DNA of 64,000 bases. Source: Fasciolopsis buskii. Taxonomy: Eukaryota > Platyhelminthes > Trematoda > Plagiorchiida > Fasciolidae. Under the pieces are notes generated by a model. That model made no database searches and had not been told where the DNA came from. It worked only from the letters and a program-made list of their open reading frames with translations. Made by a program: the position numbers and the translations under genes. Positions 27,801 through 42,800 of this stretch are shown in pieces (the stretch's first letter is position 1; each line of letters starts with the position of its first letter). The stretch lies in NCBI GenBank assembly GCA_008360955.1, contig LUCM01011198.1, forward strand, positions 134,982-198,981. Direction: 5' to 3'.

Positions 27801-30800
27801 GTGTTAAATTGCAAGTAGATAACAGTTGCATCTATGCGATATCGTGATACACAATGAATTGTTCACTCTAGCTTACAAAATGCATCTTCAAGTGCGTTAG
27901 AAATCCCATCTACGTCTTGAAAACTTAAACAAGCGGAATAGCAAGAGACTATAGTTTTTCGCTTCATATTCACTAGCCGCAAATTTGGTTATTTTCTCTC
28001 AAAAGTTAATATCCTTAATGCACAAGTTGGTGAGAAAATCACAAAATGGTGTCAGGCTGAAGGCTAGAAGTGACCGACTTAATAGTAGGTTTAGAGGAGA
28101 TTTTGAGTATTAATTTACTCAATAATTACCATTAAAATAGGCAAAGGATAGTCGGTTGGCAAACAGCTCACCTTCTTCGGAAACTCCCTGTTTCTCTGCA
28201 AAATATACCAACTGTTGATATCGAGCATCTCTGAAACGTCGGTGTAGTCGATCCGAATTGTACCATACAGTTGAATCACTTCCTGATGACAAGTTGCCTA
28301 CCGATTGTTCGTTAAGATTGCATTTGAGTTGTGGATAACACGAACCAATCAATTCCATTTCAGCCTGACACAAACTTTCCGAATCTTTGGCTGTTCCAGA
28401 ACCAAAAAATCGATTAATTTGGTTCCGATCATTTGGATGAATTAGCAATGGTGCTTTTTGGTGATTGTTACGATCGACTTGGAATGTAACCGGTAGTTCG
28501 TTGGACAACAGCTGGGACCAAGATCAAAAAATTTGGAACTGAAAAAGCATTTCCCAACATCGATTTTTCGGCCTGCGAAAATTTAAACCAATGATGTAGT
28601 AGTTCCACTTAGCCCTTGTAACAGTTAAACTGGCACTTTTGTGTTCTAATTCAGGCTGCCTTCTTCACCGCAAAGCAGCGCAATAGAGGAAGAAAAACGT
28701 ACAATTGTTTGTCCAGTAAATCCTGTCCCCAAGAGAATATTTCAGACCTAGGTTCACCTCAAACTTTGACATCTGTTGACAGTATCCGATATGTACGACA
28801 GCCTGGTAAGCATATCTTGCACCCTTCATTTTAGTAATATGATAAGTCCTACTCGGGTAAGTTCACCGAATGAGGTGGAGAATTCCATGCAGTATGTCAA
28901 GGAATAAACGATTCCATGAGCGCTCCAGCTTCTACCCAAGAGACTTATATGTAGGGGAACAATCTATTTACGGACGTGCTCAATCCACGCACCCAACAGT
29001 CGTCGTCTTTAGAAATGGCGATTTGAGTAGGGACATTTTACAAACAATCACAAAAGTTTTTTTATGGGGACACTACTATATTTTCATTACATTAAAAATA
29101 CGACGACCCCTCAAAATCAATAAACATTTTGCTTTGTTCCATCATCACAGTAATTCTTCTGGATTGTTTTTGTCCTTAGTGGGCCCTTCTTTACTCACCT
29201 GCCGCCGTCCGAACAATGAAATCATCTCCCAACCAGAGTGGTTTCCATTTTTTCCTTTTACTTGTTTGTCAATCAACGATTTACCGCGACGGTTTTCTGG
29301 AGACCAGTACAAAATTCTGCTACTAATGATGGTTTTCTTAAGCCATATCTCAGGTTCTCTCAGTTAGTAGAAACCTAATCTCCTGGATTTCATGGTCTTC
29401 TAGCATCGTGCAAAAAAGATGCAAAGGAAGACAAACGTTGAGAACATACCCAAGAGGCTTTGGAGATAGGTATCAGGTAACACCTAAGACAGCAATAAAC
29501 TTCACAGTTTCTCAGCTAATCTTCCCACCAGACTATAAAAACAACACTGCGAAAGAGGTTGTCAAATTTAACTAGTCTCTACCATATTAGAATCATCCAG
29601 TGGAGAGAAAAACAAATAGCAGACTACGAATAATTATTTAATTTGTTAACAATAATAACGACGTTTTTTTTCGACATTTGTATTTTATCTGGAATGTTCC
29701 TTAGAGTATTAGAGTCGTGGTAGAATCAAATATGCACATATGCACACGTGAAAACAGATATTCATTGTTAAATACATGCAAGCGAAAATATATGTAAAGC
29801 AAATAATTATCGCAAGAGTAGCATAAATACTTATCTCTCATGGTCTATCTCTCACCCTAATACAAAAAGAAGGATTTCCTAGATTGCCTACTGATAACTT
29901 CCTAATTTTGTCTGCCGAGAGATTAACGTCGCTTTACCATTCCCTGGCATCCTACCTTTAGCAGTTTCTCAGCATGATTAGAAAACATCAACTGTTGTTA
30001 TGTGCATTTTATTTTTCACGTTGATCTCAAGGTACTTACAACACGCTCATCATCTGTCAAAACCAGCCGCTCAGCACATCGTGCCATTGACCGTGCTGCT
30101 TCCGGGTCGACACCTTGGGCACACAAACGATTGTCTTCTACGACGCTCGCCGGAAGAAATCCGTTGACTGTGGCGTTTACCTTGCGAGGATGACGAAGGG
30201 TCAAACAGAACGTTTTCAAATTGCTGCTGAATATCTAACGCCTTGCAGATCAAACTTCATTAGAAGGTGTTAGTCGGATGGCAGGCATATGATAGACACA
30301 GACAACTCACAATAGAGGAATTGAATAAACGACTTTAAAATGTTGTGCATTATACCAAACACGTTTATTTCATATGAGCAAAATTTTATCTACACACTGC
30401 TATCCATTATAAACAACAATCAATCAGTAAAAAGCAGGTTTCTTAAATGTTGCCGGAAGCAAGCAAGACTACAGGTCAGAAACGATAAGCTAAATATCAA
30501 CATGAAAAAAGAAATTATCACTCCTCAGTTTGGCAATTTTTTTGGGAAAATCGGCCAAAATAGCTTTGAATTCATCTAACATTCATCAATCAACAAGCAC
30601 CAGATGGCAATTTATGAGCATAATAACTTTAAGCATAACATAAGAGACTACCTGCTTGAGGTCTGCCGTCGGTCAGGTCCGGTGTCGGACCGGAACTATA
30701 TAATAGTAATAATAATAAATCGTTGATTACCAGCCCAAGTGTCAAGGTATGGTTTGCCTCTGAAAACTGTAATCACTTCGGTTTTAGTATCCAGTTTTGC

Positions 30801-33800
30801 AGCAATTCTTAACAAGGATAAAACAGGAAAGATCGGCTAAAGATAACTGTTGTATTCCATGTGGGCCATAGATAATATGATTCGTGGACGCTTCCAGTAA
30901 CTCATGTAACTTAAGTTCACGTGGTTTTGTGGTCCAAGAGCTAGATTCGACTAAAAATTGCCACCCCAAATTGAGTGAATAGCCCATTCGCAGCTTGATG
31001 CTATTCACTCTATGCAAAAACTGTCAACACTCGTTAGGTTAAATCTAGCGAAATAACTTAACCAACTGGCAGACAAACGCCGTTCCAATCATGCATTTGC
31101 ACTTTATTTTCGTTTACCTGAAACGGCTGATCCCGGAATCGCGTTGCTTCTCGGGATAATCTGTGCTACGATACCAGTGGCACAATGCTAACAGCGCTTA
31201 TTGAAACTTGGCCTGGGTGCTTTTTTCGAGGTGTTGCTAAGACAGAAATGCCAGTATTGATACAAGTGCGCTCACAGCACAGGATGCATCGATTTTAAAT
31301 GCATTCTTTTTATCGCTTGGTCGTGATATGCATTCGATGTACTGATTCGATCACCGGCATTTTTTGACTAACCATTTCAGGGGTATATTGAGACTCTTGT
31401 CTATAATAATTTATCTGTTTTCGCAATTTCTGACTCCAGTACCTTCAAGTCGGTCCTCTTGACTCAGTCCAGTCCTAATTCACTTAATCAAGCGAGAAGG
31501 CCAAAAATGACCTCTGGTACGTCAACAGGACTGATTTTTCTTGCCCATTTTCAAAGGAATTACATAGACGGGCTCAGTTTAAGGCTCATTCGCTCATCAA
31601 CTTCGCTGGTCTTCAGTCCGAGTAAAGCATGCGTCAGCTTCTGAGCTTTCAATGTATACCGAAGCCCTCTCGGGGGCTTGGGCGAGTTTGCATTTGTCCT
31701 CTGGCTTGCAGTCGATCTAATTCCAAGCCCGCGCGTTGTTTAATTGTTGCCAAGGCAGTTTTCCAGTCAGTGTTGTCGCTCGTACTATGATCAAACCTCA
31801 CACGTGAGTGAATCATCGCATCAAAGCCAAATTGCTTTACACTTTTTGCACCCTTACGTAGTCTATGCCCACACTACCAAACATAGCCGAAACGATTTGA
31901 AACTGAAGCAAAACGAAAATCCTTGATATCTCAACCCAGCAGGTGGCCTCAACAACCATCAGCTCAGTCAGCGTTTTCGCCATGTGCGACATAAAGAAGG
32001 CACACACGAATCCGAAGGGCCTGAGTGATCCAAGATTCGTTCGGGCCTCAAAGGCGATGACCTCAATCTTCCTTTGGTCAAGCGAGTGAGTTAGATTGAA
32101 CTGTGGCCATGACAACCATTCACGGGACCAGAAATGGAGAGTCCCGGCCAATGGAGGTGCAAACTGATCAGGTAGAATGAGTTGAGCCCGTCGAAAATTC
32201 AAATGACGAGGGTTAAGGCAACGGAATGCATGTGATGCTCATGAGCTTAGTGCTTTTAACAGCACTACGATCGGTCAGCTCATTTCCAGGCTATCTCTGC
32301 TGTGGGTCCGCCGTTGAATGACAAAGCTGAATTGGGTTTGTTAGTCGCGTTTCGATACAGTGTGTTAGCCACGTGTGATAAGTTCATATGGTTACATCCT
32401 GAGACAGAGATCAGAACCATTCATTGTGAGGAGGCTGACGATCGATGTCATGGAGACGGGTTCCGTTCATCGTAGGCGTCGTTCAACAAATCTGCATACC
32501 GGCGACAATAGACGTCTGATTCTCCTTAAAGAATTTTGTCCGAACAGAGCCTCAGATCTGTGTTAAAAAGTTTCACAGTAGTTTTTATAAGTACTTCTGT
32601 AAGACGCGTTCCATATCCCCTAGAATTCCATCACGGTATCACATTGAATAACGAAGATGGAGAAGAACTTGTCTTGTTCCTGGGGGTTTGCGGAGTCATT
32701 CAAAACTTTGTGTGAAAATATTATCTCAGGCGAAGCTGTACTCCATCTTCCTGGTGGAGAAGTCACAAAAATCAAGTCCATTTGACAAGAAACAATCCGT
32801 GAGTTCCATTGGTCACGCACCACCGTTTCAACCCGAAAATAATCGTAGGCTTCAGCGTGCACAGTACCACCCTTAGTAGACCATACTTATCTCTGGCAAT
32901 GCAAGCCTACTTTTACATGTTCTCACACCCACTGTCTCCAATCTTTTGTTCGTAAAGGGTTTGTTGACTCCAACCTAGTAGCCTAAATCCTCCCACAAGA
33001 GCCGGTCTACTGGTCAAGGCCTTCATGAATTTTGTCGTATCATTGCTGGCCATCCCTACCCATCTTCCGACCATTACCTGCCTCCAAGAACACCGTACAA
33101 CGAGGCATTTGTTCTGTGGATATGGCAAAACATGTCCACTTCAGTCTACTCAAATTCAGTCCCGGATTTAAAGATTTAATTCCAGGATCCAGCACCTTAC
33201 CTTCATGAGGAAATTCCCTCATTATACCCTACCAATACTACGAAGATAACGATGTTCAAACACCAAAAGTCTTTGCATATATTCTGCTCTCAATTGAATT
33301 ACATAGCAACAACTGCATTTGTGGGACCTCGACATATGATCGAAAACCGGATGTTGAGCTGACGCCACAGATGTCTCAAACTGATGAACGTCAAACGAAC
33401 ATGTATGCACAAAGGTATACGACCACCATCAGAGACGCAGCGGCCCAGATTACCTGACCTAATTTTTCTTTTGCAATAAACAGGGCCCGGCTTCAAACCA
33501 GTCCAGTCCTACAGCATCATTTTAGTCATCTCAAACATACCTACAACTTTGTTTAGACCACCGAGAAAAAATAGATTTACAGAAGCAAAATAAGCTCTGT
33601 GGGATGACCGATGTACAATTAGGAAGTAAAAGCATTAACACCACAACGTCAGGAGGCATAGACCTCATGAGACGTTGTTTTTTCCATAGTGGTTAGAAAT
33701 TTGCGCTTTGCACCATGCAATCGACTGTTATCATACCTACACTAAGCAAGCCATAAAAAAATGATATTTAGAAGTCCATGGAATTGCACTTCTTTCGAAA

Positions 33801-36800
33801 TGGTTGTTTTTGTCCCGGCCTCTGAAAGCATTTATTTACCACACTTTCTGATGTTTACTTGAAGGGTTTTGTCGGAGGCAGAAGAGCTACATGAAAGGCC
33901 CACTCTGGATCTTAAAACTGTCTTCTCGAACACACTTGCACGACAAGATGAAATTGTTTCATCATCTCCAAAGATTTTGTGATCAGAACAATCCTGCTTT
34001 CAGTTCCGTAAATGTGAACCTATCGCTGCTCATCACTAATTTAGTGGATCAATAAAAACCAAAAGAAACACAAAACTACTTTATGCATCCCTAACTTGCA
34101 TGGGCCCTTGCGGCAACTGAACTAACTGTTTACAGCTTTGGGCACTAATTTGCTTGAGATAGCAGCTAACATCACACTATTTTTAGAAATCGCACTTTCC
34201 ACTCAGGAAATTGCAGTGCACGTTTTGCATATCTGAAAAAGCCACGTAATGTGGTAACTCCTACTTTGTTATATTATCTATCCCACTTTCAGGTGACAGA
34301 ACTGCAGGCTGCTGCCCGTACAAAACTATTTCGCAGGGGCTCTTACGTACACTATCTTTTGCCACGGTTCGTCGCATCGTTTTTGGATTTGAGAACATCT
34401 ACAAAATCTTCCTCCTCTCTTCTGTTGACATCTGTTCATGGTTTCCACCTGAGGATGGACATCGGAATTCCAGCGAAAACACTTTCTCCTCCTACATGGA
34501 GTGGGAGCCAATAGAAAACTTAACTGGCCACCGATAAGTGACTTGTTAGTCCCAATGAGTTGCAAGAACCCTTAATAAAGTAGGGGCTGCCGTTTAGGAA
34601 CCCAGTTTTACAACTGTTCAATGAAGTTGTTTTCAGCAAAAATGGGAAAATTTTGCAGACTACAACTTTCTGAGGCGCTTATTTTTAAGGTTGAGAAGAT
34701 TAAAAAATTGCCTTTCGATCATAGGATGAGAAAGCTTTGAAACTTCTCGCAAAATGCTAATTACCAATTGTACTACGCCGTACCTGCTTCACCGTGCTAA
34801 AACTGAGCTGAAGTCCTTCTGTACTGCGTGGTATGAAATACTTGGAACCGTGAGAAATGAATTCCGTCAGACGTTTTGGCTAGTGCATTTGCTTGGTGAC
34901 ATCATGCTCATCTTGCAATACTCCTGGTCATTTAACCGTTGGTCGGCCGACATCTATCGGCTCAGCCGATGATTTTACCGAGTTAATAATGCATGCACCA
35001 GCTGATCCGTGGAGATGTTTCTTACTGTATTAATGATTACTGCGCAAATAAAAAACAAACTATTTCATGACTTAGTTTCAGAAAAAACATTTCCCGTAGT
35101 TTCAGCTCTCGGGGTTTCTACCAAACAACTATGAACAATCAAAATTCACAAGAAATCCATCAGATGGCTGGCCGTGTATTCCCCTTAGCCTGTCAATGCA
35201 CTGTCGCACGTTCACGAGTATCCAAAACTGACGTGGTTCCAGCATTAACATGTCTCAACAATCCGATCGGTAGGTTGATACCAAATGATGTGTTTGTATT
35301 CAAATGGGTTTCCTACTCTGTTCTGAGTAAATCTCTCGGTATTTGCTGTAACAACAGGTCATCCTAGAACTTTGATGCACGTTTGAAATAATCTAGCTCA
35401 GTTAAGAAAAAATATCCAATACGTTTGCCACTCATCGAATGCTGTGGATCACTAAGTGAACTCGACTAGCACTTATCGATTTGAGGCACCTGTGATATCG
35501 GCCTGACGTCCGGCTGCCGATGTAAGTTTAAGTATACACAGAAACAGTAAGGTCAGTACTAACATAGAGAGCAATAACATGGCTGTCTAGAGCAGAAGAT
35601 TTGCGAAGACTTTTGGTGTCTGAACAATGTCATCTTGTAGTATGATAAAATATAGTGGGGAAAACTTCGTGAATAACTCAGAGGTTAGGTTTGAGATATT
35701 AGGTCCTGAGGTCCAACCATTAGAACACAAATTGAATATAAACAGGTCACGTTGGTTGGGTTATGTTTTGCACATACTCTGATAACAGCTATCCTATTGT
35801 ACCTTAGTCTCCTAAGCAGTCGACTGTAGCACAAAGTAAACGAACTTTAACCAATGGAGTGATTGGTGTAAGTCTAATGAGACTGTCGAGTTGGGATACA
35901 CGAGATTTCTGAAGGGGCGTTTAGAGACAATAGATGAAACGGTGCAATGTCGTAGTCAGTGGTGTTCTTGCGTCATAAATCTTTCCTGGTTTATGTACTT
36001 GTCCAAGTAATTATTTAGCAGTCACTGTTTCCCTATTCATCTTTCGCTTCTTGTCTCTCGAAAAGACGGTGCCGTGAGGGACCAGTTCAAACCAAAACAT
36101 GTTCGTGTGTAAACTGAATCGATTTGAACTAAATTAAATTGAGTTGAATTGAAATGAATTAAGTTGAACTGAACTGAAATTAAATGAGCCAAAACAAATT
36201 GAAATGGAATAGAATGAAGTTGGCCGAACAGAATCGAACTCTGAGTGCACTCACATCTGTTGGAAGACACCGCCCACGTACAATCAGCGGCAGGAACAAA
36301 ATGCCATTTAAAATCAAGGTCCTGTAATCAATTTGAAATTGTGAAACATATGTAGCAATACCTTTATTTAATAAGACATTTTCCATCGCGTTTCAAAAAC
36401 TAAGGTTTGCCACTAAGGCAAGTTAGGTTCACTTAAAATTTGGCTAGAATAGCTTGATGTTCTTAACTCCAACCAATGCTGACATGATTAGATTGCTGGG
36501 TTTGGTCGTCACCACTACTCAGCTTAGCCGTTCTGGTTCATCTACTTCGTCGGTATCCATCAAAGAATCTCTCATAAGACAACTACTAAAACAAATTTGC
36601 TAATTGCAGTTTCCTTGTTTATTTCTAATGCTGATGCAGTTTAATAAAGTAGCTCCAGGCTGTCCACCCATGCAAACGATTGGGAACGCAAAAGTTTTCA
36701 TCCACTTGTGTTATTGTTCTAGCCCTCTGGATGCTCACTGTCACGTCGAACGGTTGTGTTCGCCGTTCAGTTTTATATCTGCCGTAAACTTAATGAAAGA

Positions 36801-39800
36801 TACGAACTCGATGCATTTTTTATCTTACTTTTCGCCTTTAACACACTTACCTGTTCTAATATGGCATGAAAGATCAGCTCCACACTGATTGATTCTGTTG
36901 GTAGACCGTCCAGTGTTTCGTGATAGATCCGCAAATCGACTGCATTCTTGTGAGATTCTGACAATCTTCTCAGGATGTCCTGATCATTGGCTGCTGACTT
37001 GTTCGTCTCATCACGGTCAGAAGACATTGCCGATGGACGTGATCGACTAGGCGATTGGTCTGAATCACCCGCCTGGGCGGTGGCTGGTGCGAGTTCCTTG
37101 GCACAATCGGTTAGTTGAAGCACTTTCACGTGACTAATGTAGTTTATCCATTGCCGTCGAAAATCCACCAGATCGTACAGCATTGCGGCAATTTCATCGA
37201 ACATTTGCAAACCGAATTGAAGCTTGTTTTTTAAAGTAACAAAGTAAAATAACAATACCCCGGGACGTTCAAATTCATTGGTGGGGGTGACATGGTTTTC
37301 GTGAAATAAAACAGGCAGAACAAACATAATAAGACTTGAAAATACACGATTTCTGATTGAATTATTTTCCAGCCATTTTCCAATGTCCTTTGTGTCTTAT
37401 TCTATATCACCACTGCATGAGCAGAGAAACCGTTAAGTTACTCAGTTTTGCTAGCGATTTTCTTAATGAGAGCGTCAGGTCAGTAATCTCTTTTGATACG
37501 AAAGTCTTCTTTGAATGCATAGGGCGAATGGATGATTTGGAAGTGGAGTCATCATTTATAAACATTCCTTAGAATCTAAATGAGACGAATGTTCCTTTCG
37601 GTATTCAAGATTTTTCTACAAAATAGCGGGTTTCGCCGGTGAATTTGAAAATTGAATTTTGGAACTCCCAAGTATAGACGTGACTTCGGAATTTTGAGCA
37701 CACCCGTGGGAAAGGTGAAAACTGATTTAGCACAGATTTGCTGTCAACGCGAACGAAATACAAGAAGAGTTAGCAAAAAAATGCTATCCTGAAAAACTCC
37801 GAGGACTACAAACAGTCGAAAATAAAATGCGGATAAGATGAAGGGAAGGAAATTAATCTAGACGGCTGTGGTTATGTTAATTTCGGATGATGAATGCAAA
37901 TAAACCAATTTGGAGTGGTGGCGAAACAATCTCTCATAATAACAAAACGATGCTGAAAATAGTATGAGTTCCAAAGCAAAACCTTTTGCTCAATTGTGGT
38001 GAGGTGTCCCCCAGGAACCAGATGGATCAGTAGTATAACATTGAATGATGTGAATCATTTCAGGTTACGATTTTGTCAGACAGCCACGGAGAGACGTGAA
38101 TGCGACTGCTGACGGCTTTCGGTGATATATGGAGAAGGGACAAACGAGTGTTTTATTCTAGTCTCATTTAGCCTGTTGAAATAATGGTAACCTGAAGTAA
38201 TACGTCAAAAGAATTAAAAATTTTCACGATGCATTTGAAGTAGATCACTGGCTTGTCTTCATTTGCTACATCGACTCTCTCTCTAAAGGATAAAAATCAT
38301 GGTTCACAGAAATTTGCACAGCCTTTGAACCCTTTCGTAGGTCTGCAGTGTGACACTGTTTGTTGAAGAACAGCTTAAATGAAAAGTGGGTGTCAGTTCA
38401 TAAACGGTTTCACCATATCTTAGATTGGGTTTGGGCTTATGTTTAGCTTCTACTATTCCTCATGATCCTCAGTGGATCATGGCAAGGCTGCCTCGCACCT
38501 ATGTTTTACTGGATGTTTTGTCTGGTCTATCAGACATTGGAGATGAGCTACCCTCAATGACATGAGCTTCTACTTCTGTATTCATCAGTGATTTCGCTAT
38601 TCTCAGCGACAGTGCTCAGACAAGTCAACAAGCATTGGACCTTTTGTGGTTGAGATATCACCCATACAGACGAGAACTGCATCAGTTAGCAAAGCGCTAT
38701 AATAAGACTCCCAGGGGTTTTGCCTGCATTTACTTTATGTGGTGATCAGTGGCCTTAAGCACACCCTGAGCTAGATTGAAGCGCGTTGTGGTATTGAGGA
38801 TAGGAACACATCACGAGCTGCAGGAGCCAGAGTAACCTACATAAGCATGTATTACCTGAGGCAACGCCACGAAATTCGGTATTCCCTAAATTAAAAAGCT
38901 TACAGTACCACAATTTGTATCGTTCTTCTTTTAGCTTGCAAAGTCTAGCCTCTGTGTATTAGGAATGCTCGGCAGCTCTTTGCATTTGATCAACATTGTC
39001 TCAGAAGCACTGTAGGCGTCTGGTGGAAGTCCCGGACTATCGTTGACGAAGTGCGCCGTTTTGTTTGGTGCGTATAGTGGTTCTCTGACGGAGACCATCG
39101 GGGAACATCTTCAGTGGCTTGGATACATTTGGCCTATGAATGTCCATCAGCTACTTTTTCTTACCCTTTCACGTACTCTAGGTAAGGGTGAAACGAACAG
39201 TGCAGCACTAATTCCGTGACTTGTTGTATGACTATGAATTAACCACCGCCTTTGCCTTTGTTCGGCGCTTGCTATCTTCCATGGTAAGACCCAAAACATG
39301 ACGGTATTTGTTGATCAGAAACGCCCAAATACAAGGCACAGAATCAGAATCAGTGTCACGAATGTTGTACTGTCTTCCTGTAGAAATAGTCTTGTTGAAA
39401 ACAGCACGCAAAAACTGAAAAAAACGTTAAAATGTACGTGGGAAAACACAACTATTTTCTCGCCGGTAACTGCTTTCTTCTCTATTGCCAAGGTTCTTAA
39501 AATTTTATGTAAACTTTATTGTCTTATCATCATGCTTATTTCCGTTTCGGTTCATGCACACGGTGTCAAAAATGTTCAGCTAGTGCATGTTTTTCATGCT
39601 TTCTCTAATCGTATCCATTCATAAGATTATCATGCAAATTGCGCCGAATAATTAAACATTCTAAGGAAATCGTATGCCGTAAACCCATCATCCATAAGTT
39701 CCGCCGCTGGTGGCTGCATCAAACCTGTCTGTCAGTCGGTCGATGAATATTACTAATATTTTGCTATGAGCTTTGGTCTTCAAGTTTTATAAACATTAAA

Positions 39801-42800
39801 TAGTTAAAAATTTCCCGATTAGCGTAATCTCTCTTTTCAAATAGTCCCATATGTGTTCAGTTGGATTAAAATCCAAGAACCACGACGGTCAGTAAACAAA
39901 CAAACTCCTCCAGTGTTCTATTACCGACTCTCGCTGGATGGGAATTGCTTTGCTGTGACAGGTTGAACTGACAGTTTTCGTGAAATAACTCATCATGTGA
40001 AATCATCGCTCAACTGACCATTAATAAACCATAGAAGCACTGTACAGCTGTTTCATCCATGTTAGGAACTGATAGTCTTTAAGGTAATCTACCACCTTCT
40101 GGAAGTTTCCCTTCGTTATTCTCTTCCCGAATAATGTAGCGTACTCGCAGAGTGAATCAACCTGATCGTACCTCCTCCGTAGACGTTCGATACTTCGACA
40201 ACAGAGAGCGTGGATATTAGTAACTCTCACATTTTGTTTGTACGCTAAATCCTTCTCTCTTCAAAACTAGCGATGCTCTTAGTTTGGTGATACATACTGC
40301 TCTTCATCCAAAAGTGAAACGATGAACTTGTCTCGATGGTGATATCTGAAATCTTACGTGTGCAGCACGCAATTTCGCCATGTCAACGCGAAATCGCACT
40401 GCTGCCGACGTTCCGGAGATGACTCAGAAATGGTTCAATCAGACAAGCGGATTCTTGTACGTGTGACGATGGGAGCACCTCATCCAAATCACGTGACCAA
40501 ATTGCACGCAGCACGTCCCAAAATAATTCGGTGATTCAGAACGGAAAGGGCATTTTTGTCGATGTTTACGCATTTAAACATACATATAACTAACTATTCT
40601 GCCATGCTTACGTATGCGCACTTTGTAAATTCATACGTCATCAAGACCTCATTTGGATCACCAGAAGTGTCTGTCTTTGCCCTTTTTAGAACATTCTATT
40701 GTAGAATTACAACCGCCAACTTTGTATAGATGTCACACATTCGGTCGAAACTATACCATGGACCAAGAGTATGACAATACCAAAATAAATCTTGAGCCTA
40801 CCGACGACCCGACCATCAAGTAGTCTTGGTTGTGGTCTCTCTGTAGTCTCTTCAGTGAGCGGGATTCATGAGTGCTTATAAATAAATTATATATATACAT
40901 AAGTGTCCACTCATCCATATACTACTTACTGCTTCTATACATTTGTATATTCTGGGGGCATTCTGCCCTCGTTCCTTAGGTTGGTTCAGCCCATCGGACA
41001 AATAATTCCCAACGAAACACAGTTGTGGTTCTTCTGTGGACTCTTCGACGAAGAGCTTCCATGCACACTCCTGACGCTACAGATTCGATCCTGGTGAGAT
41101 ATATAAATATATAGACATAACCGAACGGAACTAGCGATCCCATTCAATTACTCATTCACGTTTGACAACGAGTCCTAGTTTGGATCGAAACGTCACGATA
41201 AACGCGGTACCTCAGTGTACGCCTTCTCAACCCTAAAAATAAATAAATATATATATGTATATCATGCGCTATTTGAATCGCTGCGTTACAATTCTGTCCA
41301 CATTTCTTCGTTGTTTTCTTGTGGGACTTTTGGTTTCATTATGGTCTCCGTTCGCCGCTACAATCAGTGGAAATTATGGTTGTTTAAAAACTTATTGTTT
41401 CTCAACGTGGACTGGGAACACGCACTGCTGCACCTCAAAGATCTTATCCATCTAAAAGAAACACTCGTGCTGGCTGGCAGTCAGCTCTTAAATGTGCCCT
41501 TCCGGCCAAGATGTTCATTCCGGCATTGTTGAGTACCAACATCCCTTCTCCGTTTACAAAAATGTCGGATCTGTCCCTCGCACTTCAATCACCGATCCAT
41601 GTTTCACACTTGTGTCATCTGCATACAAGAATCTTAGCTGAACCCGGACACCGCTGATTCACTCGTGTCGATAGACAGCTTCAGACTCCACCGGCTGGAC
41701 AGGGTTTCGGACAAGAACAAGACTGCAGGTGGTATGACAACAGAAATAAACTCCTTCTGGTCCGGAACGTCCTAAGTTATTTATACCTACTCGCTAAACG
41801 GAACTGACTGTCTCGTAACATAGTGTCAACCTAGGTTTTCTCGCCGTAACAGTACAATCATAACGAACTTACATACTGCCCTCTTTAGCTCGCAGAACAA
41901 CATTACAAATTCTTTCGATTCTTTTCTACCATTTATTGCTCCACTTCTTGAGTGTAGTCTGCATATTATTGTAAGTGATTTCATTCACGCATCTACCCTA
42001 ACGCTGACTGTATTTGATTTGACTGATCTCTGCGTTTCTCCCAACAGAGGCCGCTCCATTTTAGATAGAGTTATCATCAACCAGTCTGATTTATTTCCCC
42101 TGAAACTGCGTGCTACAGTTTCAAGTAGTGATCATTGTGTGCCTTTGTTAAGGCTCAAGATATACTCTAGGTCAGCCTTCCATTCCTCCAGGTAAGTCAA
42201 ATCCGAGCTCGCCTCCGTAACGCTTCACACAACAGCTTTATTCTTCTTCAGAAATCCCTTTCACTCGTATCTACCTGCTTCTCTTTTGAGTCCCTGCTCA
42301 GTGACAATATCAAACTGTTCACAGAAATGGCCAACGCAGGTTTTGATATCTGTCGTCCCTTAGAAACACTATTCGTCTCAAATAGCTGCATCTCCACCCA
42401 GAAACCGAAATCGCCAAGACGCAAGGAGAACTTCTACAAATCTCATAACTCAAGCGTGCGGTATATTTACAACCTAATAAAAGCTGTAATCCAACGCATC
42501 GACACTACATTCGGCAACCAACTCCTGAGTGGTAACAACAACCGATTCCTATGGCAAGGCATTTAACTGTTGTGTGGGAAGAAAAAGAAGCATGCGAAAT
42601 TTTCTGCGGATGTTGACAGCATCAATCACGCTTTCATCCGTTCTTCCACTTATACCCCAGTCATATCTGGACAGGGTGATGACATGACGGTAACGATATT
42701 TTCTAGAGAAGAAATGCTCGACCTTCTTCGCACCACTAAAATTACCACAGGGGTCGGTCCTAACAGTCTGTCCTCTACTCTTTTAAGGCATGGTGCTGTG

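Larger units (their letters stand above)
28512..30039 (-). other. SPAG17 intron 6
   Basis: Contains a plus-strand segment with exon-like borders at 28655-28805 and an adjacent open frame at 28870-29367 with a short doublecortin-like string. Confidence 0.6.
30181..36850 (-). other. SPAG17 intron 5
   Basis: 6.7 kb. Contains a retroposon-like tail (30655-30718), a GC-richer block (31640-32400), RTE fragments at 32880-33500 (-) and 35570-36010 (+), and a degenerate TTGAA-type repeat (36115-36240). A plus-strand open frame at 34251-34514 is unidentified. Confidence 0.8.

Noticed and set aside
28870..29367. A 165-codon plus-strand gene
   Set aside because: Beyond about 29030 the translation is low in protein character and no domain is visible; only the first part is kept as a weak candidate.
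30181..30253. 5' extension of SPAG17 exon 6 from the CAG near 30225
   Set aside because: Entering in phase 0 it gives a frame (QQFENVLFDPS) incompatible with the conserved NATVNGFLPASV...LVLTDDERV domain; the acceptor at 30181 fits both phase and homology.
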